From contig PXBV01000088.1 of NCBI GenBank assembly GCA_003565575.1, forward strand, positions 1-10,360: a DNA stretch of 10,360 bases, read 5' to 3'. The first letter of the stretch is position 1; each line of letters starts with the position of its first letter. The translations under genes and the position numbers were made by a program. Source of the DNA: Psychroflexus sp. (GTDB taxonomy: Bacteria > Bacteroidota > Bacteroidia > Flavobacteriales > Flavobacteriaceae). Of this stretch, positions 1 through 5,448 are shown piece by piece. Under the pieces are notes generated by a model. The model made no database searches and was not told the DNA's origin. It was given only the letters and a program-made list of their open reading frames with translations.

Positions 1-110
1 TCTGCTTCTTCATATATTGGAAATGCATAGGCAAAAAACTTACTTGCTTTTTCTTTAAAAAGCAGTTCAGCACTTGGTTTTGCTATGGTTTTATATTCGT
101 CTTTTTCCAA
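1..110 (-). CDS. YigZ/IMPACT-family protein, N-terminal fragment (gene continues past the left edge)
   Basis: Only the first 36 codons are in the window; the rest lies to the left. The reading frame gives a protein beginning MEKDEYKTIAKPSAELLFKE and continuing KASKFFAYAFPIYEEA, the typical start of Bacteroidota YigZ/IMPACT proteins (a 'YKTIAKPS...FKEKxSKFxAYAFP' pattern). This family has an N-terminal UPF0029/Impact domain with a ribosomal S5-like fold and is linked in eukaryotes to control of the Gcn2 kinase; its bacterial role is not settled. The start is a TTG at 108-110. An in-frame TAG lies four codons upstream and no ATG or GTG lies between, so TTG is the only reasonable choice. The gene follows the methyltransferase stop by 27 bases on the same strand and is probably the last seen member of the dnaA operon. 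The family call is from one short N-terminal match, so it is likely but not certain. Confidence 0.72.
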   Translation of the reverse strand, partial: MEKDEYKTIAKPSAELLFKEKASKFFAYAFPIYEEA

Positions 111-137
111 AAAGTAATACTAAGCGTTTAAAGATGT

Positions 138-857
138 TTAAGCTTGAATAATGAAAATGGCCGGTCTTTTATGCAAATCTACGGATGTTTTTTTCCATTC
201 TGCAGCAGTTTGTGTTTTTATAAACTCTGTGGAAAGTGTAAGATCTACCGCCACACAAATTTTAGTTGAAGCCTGCAAAGTAGAGATTAAGCTAATCAAT
301 AACTTATTGTTTCTATAAGGTGTTTCTATAAAAATTTGGGCTTGCTCTTGTTCTAAAGATGCCCGTTCCATCTTCTTGACAAATTGCTTTCGCTGTTGAG
401 CATCTATGGGTAAATATCCATGAAAAGTAAAATTTTGGCCATTAAGCCCGCTGGACATGAGTGCAAGAAGAATAGAGGATGGTCCAACTAAAGGAACTAC
501 TTTAATGTTTTTTTGATGGGCTAACAATACAACTTGTGCGCCAGGGTCTGCTACTCCAGGACAACCGGCATCAGACAATAATCCCATGTGGATTCCTTGC
601 TCACATGCATCTAGAAAATTTGGTATTTCTAAATCTGAGGTAAACTTATTTAAAAGCTTAAATTCTAAGTTGGGTTGTGACTTTGAAGGGACTATTTTTT
701 TAATAAAATGCCTAGCTACCTTTTCATTTTCTACAATGTAGTGATCTATTTCATTAATAAGTTTTCTAATAGAAAGTGGTAGAACTTCTAATGGAGGTAA
801 ATCTCCAAGTCTGTTAGGGATGAGGTATAATTTACCTTTTTGTTGAGGATTTTCCAT
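138..857 (-). CDS. RsmI-like SAM-dependent methyltransferase (tetrapyrrole methylase fold)
   Basis: The 239-residue protein has the tetrapyrrole (corrin/porphyrin) methylase fold shared with RsmI, which 2'-O-methylates C1402 of 16S rRNA. Visible motifs are the N-terminal strand KLYLIPNRLGD (9-19; RsmI has LYIVPTPIGN here), SDAGCPGVADPGA (95-107, the SAM-site loop), VPLVGPSS (121-128), FHGYLP (145-150) and ETPYRN (178-183). Length fits the short, roughly 235-residue Bacteroidota relatives and is shorter than E. coli RsmI (about 286). The TPIG to NRLG and GTP to GCPG changes suggest a paralogue and not RsmI itself, so the substrate is left open. The ATG at 855-857 is chosen; a longer frame from a TTG at 903-905 would overlap the upstream phosphatase gene and adds 16 residues (MYAYSRKAEKFLTTIN) not expected in the family. 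With this start the gene lies 11 bases after the phosphatase stop. Confidence 0.85.
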   Translation of the reverse strand: MENPQQKGKLYLIPNRLGDLPPLEVLPLSIRKLINEIDHYIVENEKVARHFIKKIVPSKSQPNLEFKLLNKFTSDLEIPNFLDACEQGIHMGLLSDAGCPGVADPGAQVVLLAHQKNIKVVPLVGPSSILLALMSSGLNGQNFTFHGYLPIDAQQRKQFVKKMERASLEQEQAQIFIETPYRNNKLLISLISTLQASTKICVAVDLTLSTEFIKTQTAAEWKKTSVDLHKRPAIFIIQA

Positions 858-868
858 ATTAATAGTGG

Positions 869-1327
869 TTAAGAACTTTTCAGCTTTTCTGCTATAAGCG
901 TACAAGACTGGTCAAGCATCTCATACACTTTATCGAAGCCTTCTAAAGCATCGTAATACGGATCTGGAACGCTTCTATTCTCTCTGGGATATAACGTATT
1001 TAAAATTAAAGAAACTTTGTTACACTCTTCCTCAGTGTCTGCTTTCTCAAGAACATCATTGTAGTTGTGGGTATCCATTACGTAAATATAGTCAAATGTT
1101 TTGAAGTCTTTTTTTACAAATGGCCTACTGCGTTGATTCGAAATATCTAAGCCATTTTTTTGAGCCACTTCTATAGACCTTGGATCTGGCAGAGAGCCTT
1201 GATGATGAGAGGAAGTTCCTGCAGAATCTACAGTAAATTTTGAAGCATCAAGTTTAGATTCCAAAATACCCTCCGCTAAGGGAGAGCGACAGATATTACC
1301 TAAACATACCATCAAAATTTTGGTCAT
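869..1327 (-). CDS. Low-molecular-weight protein-tyrosine phosphatase
   Basis: This 152-residue cytoplasmic protein has the full LMW-PTP signature. The P-loop CX5RS is CLGNICRS (residues 8-15), with nucleophile Cys8 and phosphate-binding Arg14, followed by SPLAEGIL. The DPYY loop is at 122-125, giving general acid Asp122. Length matches the family (about 150). Residue 12 is Ile, as in tyrosine-specific members; arginine phosphatases of the YwlE type have Thr there, so phosphotyrosine is the more likely substrate (inference from family knowledge). Its ATG (1325-1327) overlaps the dnaA stop (TGA 1324-1326) in an ATGA arrangement, which implies translational coupling with dnaA. The methyltransferase follows after 11 bases. 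No partner kinase or polysaccharide-export gene is nearby, so this does not look like the Wzb/Wzc arrangement of capsule loci. Confidence 0.93.
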   Translation of the reverse strand: MTKILMVCLGNICRSPLAEGILESKLDASKFTVDSAGTSSHHQGSLPDPRSIEVAQKNGLDISNQRSRPFVKKDFKTFDYIYVMDTHNYNDVLEKADTEEECNKVSLILNTLYPRENRSVPDPYYDALEGFDKVYEMLDQSCTLIAEKLKSS

Positions 1328-2754
1328 AGTTGTTTAAATTTAACTTCTAAATCCTGAATAAATTTACGAAACTGTTTATCGGTTTCTTGAAGATTGGATA
1401 CTATTTTGCATGAATGAAGAACCGTAGAGTGGTCTCTTTGTCCTATATGTCTTCCTATATTAGTAAGAGAACTTTTGGTAATTTCTTTTGCAAAATACAT
1501 AGCTATTTGTCTAGCTTGAACAACATTACGCTTTCTGCTTTTGGACTGTAATTCTTCAATTTCTACATGAAAATAATCACTTACTACATTTTGGATATCA
1601 TCAAGAGAAATGGGTTTTTTGTTATTTTTGACGTAGTTTTTTACAATTTGTTCTGCTAGATCTATAGTGATTTCAGACTTACTAAATGAAGAATGAGCAA
1701 TAAGCGAAATTATAGCTCCTTCCAGCTCTCTAATGTTACTTGTGATTCTTGATGCCACGTAATTTATCACCTCATCTGCCATTTCCACCCCATCGTTGTA
1801 GAGTTTGCTCTTAATAATTTTGATACGAGTGTCATAATCAGGCTGTTCTAATTCTGCTGAAAGACCCCATTTGAATCTAGACAATAATCGCTGCTGAATG
1901 TCTTGCATATCTACAGGTGCTTTATCACTAGTTAAAATTACCTGCTTGCCGTTTTGATGCAAATGGTTGAAAATGTGAAAAAACACATCTTGAGTTCCTT
2001 TTTTACCAGAAATCAATTGGATGTCATCAACTATAAGAACGTCTATAATTTGATAAAAATGAATAAAATCATTCCTGTTGTTTTTGGAAACAGCATCAAT
2101 ATGTTGTTGAGTAAACTTATCAGCAGATATGTACAGTACTGTTTTTTCTGGGAATTTATCTTTTACCTGAAGACCTATAGCATGGGCTAAATGAGTTTTA
2201 CCAAGACCTACACCTCCAAAAATCAACAAAGGATTAAAGGAGGTACCTCCAGGCTTATTGGCAACAGCCAAACTAGCCGATCTAGCAAGTCGATTTGAAG
2301 TGCCTTCCAAAAAGTTTTCAAAACTGTAATTTGAGTTGAGTTGTGAATCGATTTTTAGATTTCTGATGCCAGGAATTACAAAAGGATTTTTTAATTCAGG
2401 ATTTTTTTGCTTGGCTGGAAAATCTACAGATTGAGAATTAACATTAGAACGTTGGGTACTCGGTATTTTTTCTGTGAAGGGTTGTTTATTTCCTTCAGTA
2501 TTTTCCATTCGGATTACATAAACCAATTTTGCAGCCTTACCCAACTCTTTAGTGAGAGCCACCTTTAGAAGGTTGACATAATGCTCTTCAAGCCATTCAT
2601 AAAAGAACTTGGAGGGCACTTGAATGCTTAGAGATTTATCGTTTAACTTGACAGCTCTTATCGGTTGAAACCACGTTTTATAAGCTTGTTCTGAGATGTT
2701 GTCCTCAATAAAATTAAGACAATTTCCCCAAACCGAAGATGCTGATTTTGACAT
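1324..2754 (-). CDS. dnaA: Chromosomal replication initiator protein DnaA
   Basis: DnaA (476 residues) binds DnaA boxes at oriC as an ATP complex, melts the origin and loads the helicase. All four domains are visible. Domain I (about 1-85) includes ISEQAYKTWFQPI. Domain II is a polar linker (about 86-140). The AAA+ domain III has Walker A GGVGLGKT (180-187, Lys186), Walker B LIVDDIQ (240-246), sensor I LTSD (274-277), box VII QQRLLSRFKWG (287-297) and sensor II Arg342 in NIRELEGA. Domain IV (about 380-476) carries the basic DNA-binding helix at 405-424 and the signature IGQRDHSTV (437-445). No key residue is missing. The ATG at 2752-2754 gives the expected N-terminus (SVWGNCLNFIEDN). It leads a minus-strand operon with a phosphatase and a methyltransferase and is not followed by dnaN, so the classical dnaA-dnaN-recF order is absent here. 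Confidence 0.98.
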   Translation of the reverse strand: MSKSASSVWGNCLNFIEDNISEQAYKTWFQPIRAVKLNDKSLSIQVPSKFFYEWLEEHYVNLLKVALTKELGKAAKLVYVIRMENTEGNKQPFTEKIPSTQRSNVNSQSVDFPAKQKNPELKNPFVIPGIRNLKIDSQLNSNYSFENFLEGTSNRLARSASLAVANKPGGTSFNPLLIFGGVGLGKTHLAHAIGLQVKDKFPEKTVLYISADKFTQQHIDAVSKNNRNDFIHFYQIIDVLIVDDIQLISGKKGTQDVFFHIFNHLHQNGKQVILTSDKAPVDMQDIQQRLLSRFKWGLSAELEQPDYDTRIKIIKSKLYNDGVEMADEVINYVASRITSNIRELEGAIISLIAHSSFSKSEITIDLAEQIVKNYVKNNKKPISLDDIQNVVSDYFHVEIEELQSKSRKRNVVQARQIAMYFAKEITKSSLTNIGRHIGQRDHSTVLHSCKIVSNLQETDKQFRKFIQDLEVKFKQL

Positions 2755-2785
2755 AGTTAAGATAAATATTTTGGTTTTCTTTAAT

Positions 2786-2794
2786 TTTTACACA
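2786..2794 (+). promoter_or_regulatory. DnaA-box-like 9-mer TTTTACACA
   Basis: The sequence fits the relaxed consensus TTWTNCACA exactly and the strict TTATCCACA at seven of nine positions. It lies 32-40 bases before the dnaA ATG. Such 9-mers are not rare in AT-rich DNA, so its role as a DnaA autoregulatory site is only a suggestion. Confidence 0.3.
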
Positions 2795-2805
2795 AAATGC
2801 ATTTT
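2794..2805. repeat. Perfect 12-base palindrome AAAATGCATTTT upstream of dnaA
   Basis: AAAATGCATTTT reads the same on both strands. It adjoins the DnaA-box-like site and is followed by the overlapping direct repeat CATTTTACATTTTAC (2800-2814). The position, about 40-50 bases before the dnaA start, suits an operator for a dimeric regulator, but no specific regulator can be named. Confidence 0.4.
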
Positions 2806-2826
2806 ACATTTTACGAACCACAAATA

Positions 2827-2835
2827 TGTGAACAA
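2827..2835 (-). promoter_or_regulatory. Second, weaker DnaA-box-like 9-mer (TTGTTCACA on the minus strand)
   Basis: On the minus strand the site reads TTGTTCACA, one mismatch from TTWTNCACA (G at the third position). It overlaps the right end of the imperfect palindrome CACAAATATGTG. It has the opposite orientation to the site at 2786-2794, about 40 bases away. Weak on its own. Confidence 0.2.
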
Positions 2836-2863
2836 ACTTTTTAATAAAAAAATTAAATTTAGG

Positions 2864-2892
2864 TTGAAATTCTAATTTTTTCTGCTTATAAT
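2864..2892 (+). promoter_or_regulatory. Sigma70-like promoter (TTGAAA, 17 bases, TATAAT) for the thioesterase gene
   Basis: TTGAAA (2864-2869) and TATAAT (2887-2892) are separated by exactly 17 bases. A transcript would begin near 2899, leaving a leader of about 17 bases before the TTG start at 2916. This matches the E. coli sigma70 pattern better than the TTTG/TAnnTTTG pattern described for Bacteroidota primary sigma factors. Chance matches are possible in such AT-rich DNA, but the spacing and location are good. Confidence 0.55.
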
Positions 2893-2915
2893 GTAGATGT
2901 AAAAATTACACTAAT

Positions 2916-3356
2916 TTGAAAACAAATTTAAAATCTTTTCAGCCTGTCGTTTCACGTTCTTCTGTTGAAGTGAGGTATGCAGAAACAGACCAAATGGGGG
3001 TAGTACATCACGCCGTTTATCCCGTATATTTTGAACAAGGACGAATTGATTGGTTAAGAATTGTAGGAATGCATTATCAAAAAATGGAAGATAATGGCAT
3101 CATGTTACCTTTACACAAACTTTCTGTGGATTTCAAAAAACCTGCAAAGTTTGGTGACGTTTTAACGGTAACCACCATCCTGAAAAAAATGCCAAGTGCT
3201 AGTATTAATTTTAATTACCAAATTCACAACCAAGATCAGGATCTTTTAACTGAAGGCGAAACCGTTCTTGTATTTGTTGATAAAACCACACGAAAACCAA
3301 TGCGCTGTCCAGAAGATGTCATGAATTTAATCTTGAAAGCAGCAACTAAGGATTGA
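2916..3356 (+). CDS. Acyl-CoA thioesterase of the YbgC/FadM hot-dog family
   Basis: The 146-residue protein is a single 4HBT hot-dog domain that likely hydrolyses acyl-CoA thioesters in the cytoplasm; the exact acyl chain cannot be read. The family motif is YAETDQMGVVHHAVY (21-35), with presumed catalytic Asp25, His31/His32 and Tyr35, followed by FEQGRIDWLR (39-48), and the second half carries KPAKFGDVLTV. The start is TTG at 2916: an in-frame TAA lies at 2889-2891 and no in-frame ATG or GTG lies between, and the TTG start gives the usual short N-terminal tail before SVEVRYAETD. It is divergent from dnaA and stands alone on the plus strand. Its last 11 bases overlap the end of mgsA on the other strand, so no intergenic terminator separates them. 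Confidence 0.88.
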   Translation: MKTNLKSFQPVVSRSSVEVRYAETDQMGVVHHAVYPVYFEQGRIDWLRIVGMHYQKMEDNGIMLPLHKLSVDFKKPAKFGDVLTVTTILKKMPSASINFNYQIHNQDQDLLTEGETVLVFVDKTTRKPMRCPEDVMNLILKAATKD

Positions 3357-3720
3357 TTTTAAAGAATGCATCTATTAAAAGTTGTGCGGTTGCAGGATTA
3401 GTTGCAATGGGTATATTATGCACATCACAAATTCTCATGAGCATTTGCACGTCAGGCTCATGAGGGTGTTTACCTAAAGGATCTCTAAAAAACAAAACCA
3501 TGGCTAATTGTTTTTCTGCAGCTAGTCCTGCAATTTGCGCATCGCCTCCAATTGGTCCAGACAGTTTTTTCTCAACCTTTAAGCCTGTGTTTTCTACATG
3601 AGAACCCGTAGTTCCTGTTGCTATGAGCTCAACTTGCTTAAGTTTTTTTAAGTTCGTATTAAGAAAATTAACCATTTCTGGCTTCTTTCCATCATGAGCA
3701 ATAATTGCTATTTTTTTCAT
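3346..3720 (-). CDS. mgsA: Methylglyoxal synthase
   Basis: MgsA converts dihydroxyacetone phosphate to methylglyoxal and phosphate, a bypass of lower glycolysis that frees phosphate when sugar phosphates build up. The 124-residue protein is the MGS-like domain alone, shorter than E. coli MgsA (152), and is otherwise intact. Visible are AHDGKK (8-13), the phosphate-binding TGTTG (35-39), GPIGGDAQI (55-63) with Asp60 matching the E. coli catalytic Asp71, FFRDPL (77-82) and HPHEPD (85-90) with His87 and Asp90 matching His98 and Asp101, then IPIATNPATA (103-112). The GNAT gene lies 16 bases upstream on the same strand, so the two are probably co-transcribed. The stop (TAG at 3346-3348) lies inside the last codons of the convergent thioesterase gene. 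Confidence 0.95.
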   Translation of the reverse strand: MKKIAIIAHDGKKPEMVNFLNTNLKKLKQVELIATGTTGSHVENTGLKVEKKLSGPIGGDAQIAGLAAEKQLAMVLFFRDPLGKHPHEPDVQMLMRICDVHNIPIATNPATAQLLIDAFFKINP

Positions 3721-3736
3721 CGGTTTATGGTGTTGG

Positions 3737-4225
3737 TTAACTTAATGTTTTTTTCATAAAAACAGAACACGAATAATGACCTGTATCACCTAAGCGATGA
3801 TCGATGTAACTAAATCCTGTTTTTAAGTACAACTTTTGAGCTGCTTTCATGTTGGGCAAAGTTTCAATGTAACAGATTTTAAAGTGTTGTTGTTTGGCAA
3901 ATTCTAAGCATTTTGTAATCATTAGATTCCCTAGACCTCTTCCTCGAACCGTAGGGTCAAAATACATTTTTTGAAGTTCACATATTTCAGGCTCAGCATT
4001 ATCTAAAGGAGCTATTCCAGCACTTCCTTTAATATGACCATCTTCGATGAGTACAAAATACTCAGCTCTTTCTTTTTGATAGGTTTCATAAAGCTGATCT
4101 AAAGCTTTATCTTCATAGGCTGTACCCACTTTTGGTGCGCCTTGCTCTACAAGTACATTCCTAATCATCTGTGCTACGGCTTGATTATCCTTCTTTTGAA
4201 TGGCGCGTATGTCAATTCTACTCAT
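3737..4225 (-). CDS. GNAT-family N-acetyltransferase
   Basis: A 162-residue single-domain acyl-CoA N-acetyltransferase. The acetyl-CoA pyrophosphate loop is VRGRGLG (93-99), preceded by ELQKMYFDP (83-91) on strand beta4 and followed by the MITKCLEFAKQ helix; later ETLPNMKAAQKLYLKTGF (121-138) is the usual motif B with the Asn and the 'LYxxxGF' end. The substrate cannot be inferred. The ATG at 4223-4225 (MSRIDIRAI) is preferred; another ATG two codons upstream (4229-4231) is equally possible, while the longest frame begins with a GTG at 4277-4279 and adds residues unlike the family. mgsA follows after 16 bases. The shared operon does not by itself suggest a role in methylglyoxal detoxification; no glyoxalase is visible nearby. 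Confidence 0.88.
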   Translation of the reverse strand: MSRIDIRAIQKKDNQAVAQMIRNVLVEQGAPKVGTAYEDKALDQLYETYQKERAEYFVLIEDGHIKGSAGIAPLDNAEPEICELQKMYFDPTVRGRGLGNLMITKCLEFAKQQHFKICYIETLPNMKAAQKLYLKTGFSYIDHRLGDTGHYSCSVFMKKTLS

Positions 4226-4365
4226 TATCATCGCTTGTTGATTTAATGCTACGTGAATTATTGTACTTAAGTTTGTCACTATTTACAAGTTGGGCTAAAT
4301 TAAGCAATTTTAAAATTTCAAGTTCTGTAAAACATTCAAAATAAAAATCACAAAAGCAAGCTAGT

Positions 4366-4400
4366 TTTGTTACTTATGAGATTGGCTTTTTCTATTTTTA
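4366..4400 (+). promoter_or_regulatory. Bacteroidota-type promoter for the ribD operon (TTTG, 23 bases, TATTTTTA)
   Basis: TTTG at 4366-4369 and TATTTTTA at 4393-4400 (seven of eight when compared with TAnnTTTG, last base differs) are separated by 23 bases, at the upper end of the spacing described for Flavobacterium promoters. The -7 element ends four bases before the GTG start, which would place transcription at or next to the start codon. No FMN-riboswitch-like leader can exist with this geometry. Confidence 0.4.
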
Positions 4401-4404
4401 CACT

Positions 4405-5448
4405 GTGAATACAAATGAGTATTACATCAAACGCTGTTTGCAACTTGCCAGAAATGGACTTGGCTCCACATACCCCAATCCTTTGGTAGGTTGTGTAATT
4501 GTGCATGACAACAAAATTATTGGAGAAGGATGGCATAGAAGAGCAGGTGAAGCCCATGCTGAAGTTAAGGCTATCCAGTCTGTAAAAAATAAGTCTTTGC
4601 TTAAATCTTCCACGCTTTATGTCACTTTAGAGCCTTGTAGTCATTTTGGTAAAACGCCACCTTGTAGCGATTTGATTATTGATAAAAAAATACCAAATAT
4701 CGTAATTGGCACCATAGACCCTTTTGCCAAAGTTGCAGGTATGGGGGTTAAAAAATTACTTTCTGCTGGCAGAAATGTCATTGTAGGCGTGTGTGAAGAT
4801 GAATGTGAAGAATTAAACAAACGTTTTTTTACGTTTCATAGAAAAAAAAGACCTTATATTATCTTAAAATGGGCGGTAACTCAACATGGATTTTTAGCGC
4901 CTAAAGATCAAAATCAAGGAGAGGTGTTTTGGATAACAAATGCTTATTCTCAACAACTTGTACATAAATGGAGAAGTGAAGAGCAAGCTATCTTAGTAGG
5001 TACAAAAACTGCAGCTAAAGATAACCCAAAACTCAATGTAAGGCATTGGTTCGGTAAAAGTCCAATGCGGGTTGTTATAGATAAAACGCTTAAGTTACCG
5101 TCCCACCTTTCACTCTTTGATGATTCCATATCCACTCTGGTTTTTCACCAGCGGAACACACAAGCTCAAAATGAGAATAATTTAAAACTTAAAGCTATTG
5201 ATTTTGAAAAGCATTCTGTAACTCAAATTATGGAAGAACTTTACAACAACAACTTACAATCTGTCATCATTGAAGGAGGCAGTAAAACATTACAAACTTT
5301 TATAGATTCAAACTTATGGGATGAAGCAAGAGTTTTTGTGGGTGAAAACAAAATTGATAAAGGCATAAAAGGACCAATTTTTAACAAAGAAGCCGCTACA
5401 TCTATAGATGTGGAAGGAGATTTACTAAACTACTATTACAATGATTAA
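4405..5448 (+). CDS. ribD: Bifunctional riboflavin biosynthesis protein RibD (deaminase and reductase)
   Basis: RibD deaminates 2,5-diamino-6-ribosylamino-4(3H)-pyrimidinone 5'-phosphate and then reduces the ribosyl chain with NADPH, two steps of riboflavin synthesis. The 347-residue length matches the family. The deaminase domain (1-145) shows NPLVGCVIV (25-33), the zinc/catalytic HAE (51-53) and PCSHFGKTPPC (77-87, zinc ligands Cys78 and Cys87). The reductase domain (about 148-347) begins RPYIILKWA (149-157) and has AILVGTKTAAKDNPKLNVR (195-213) and EGGSKTLQTFI (290-300). The GTG start at 4405 gives the expected MNTNEYYIKRCLQLA; no in-frame ATG is available nearby. The stop overlaps the next gene, a HAD phosphatase, by eight bases. 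Other rib genes are not in the window. Confidence 0.96.
   Translation: MNTNEYYIKRCLQLARNGLGSTYPNPLVGCVIVHDNKIIGEGWHRRAGEAHAEVKAIQSVKNKSLLKSSTLYVTLEPCSHFGKTPPCSDLIIDKKIPNIVIGTIDPFAKVAGMGVKKLLSAGRNVIVGVCEDECEELNKRFFTFHRKKRPYIILKWAVTQHGFLAPKDQNQGEVFWITNAYSQQLVHKWRSEEQAILVGTKTAAKDNPKLNVRHWFGKSPMRVVIDKTLKLPSHLSLFDDSISTLVFHQRNTQAQNENNLKLKAIDFEKHSVTQIMEELYNNNLQSVIIEGGSKTLQTFIDSNLWDEARVFVGENKIDKGIKGPIFNKEAATSIDVEGDLLNYYYND

Larger units (their letters stand above)
2755..2915. promoter_or_regulatory. Divergent control region between dnaA and the thioesterase gene
   Basis: This 161-base, very AT-rich gap must hold the promoters of both divergent genes. It contains the sigma70-like promoter listed separately for the rightward gene, two DnaA-box-like 9-mers, a perfect 12-base palindrome AAAATGCATTTT (2794-2805), an overlapping direct repeat CATTTTAC (2800-2807 and 2807-2814), and an imperfect palindrome CACAAATATGTG (2819-2830). 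I could not identify a convincing dnaA promoter: CATATTTG on the minus strand (2820s) matches TAnnTTTG with one mismatch but lacks a well-placed upstream TTTG. Clustered signals next to dnaA fit autoregulation by DnaA, which is known in several bacteria, but this is inference. Confidence 0.55.

Noticed and set aside
1954..2190. A 78-codon open frame on the plus strand inside dnaA
   Set aside because: It lies antisense to the AAA+ core of dnaA, has no family resemblance and no promoter, and is explained by the low GC of the opposite strand.
2755..2915. An oriC between dnaA and the thioesterase gene
   Set aside because: Only one relaxed and one weak DnaA-box-like 9-mer are present in 161 bases, with no cluster of TTATCCACA boxes, and dnaN is not adjacent. 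The AT-richness is typical of all gaps in this window.
3346..4225. A methylglyoxal production and detoxification system (mgsA with the GNAT gene)
   Set aside because: The GNAT protein shows no glyoxalase feature and its substrate is unknown; closeness alone does not support a joint function.
4226..4404. An FMN riboswitch upstream of ribD
   Set aside because: The 179-base gap contains none of the conserved FMN-element pieces that I can recognise, and the predicted promoter lies directly at the start codon.
4348..4613. Minus-strand open frames over the ribD start
   Set aside because: They run antisense to the conserved deaminase domain of ribD and their translations (many Cys, Ser and His without pattern) look like shadows.
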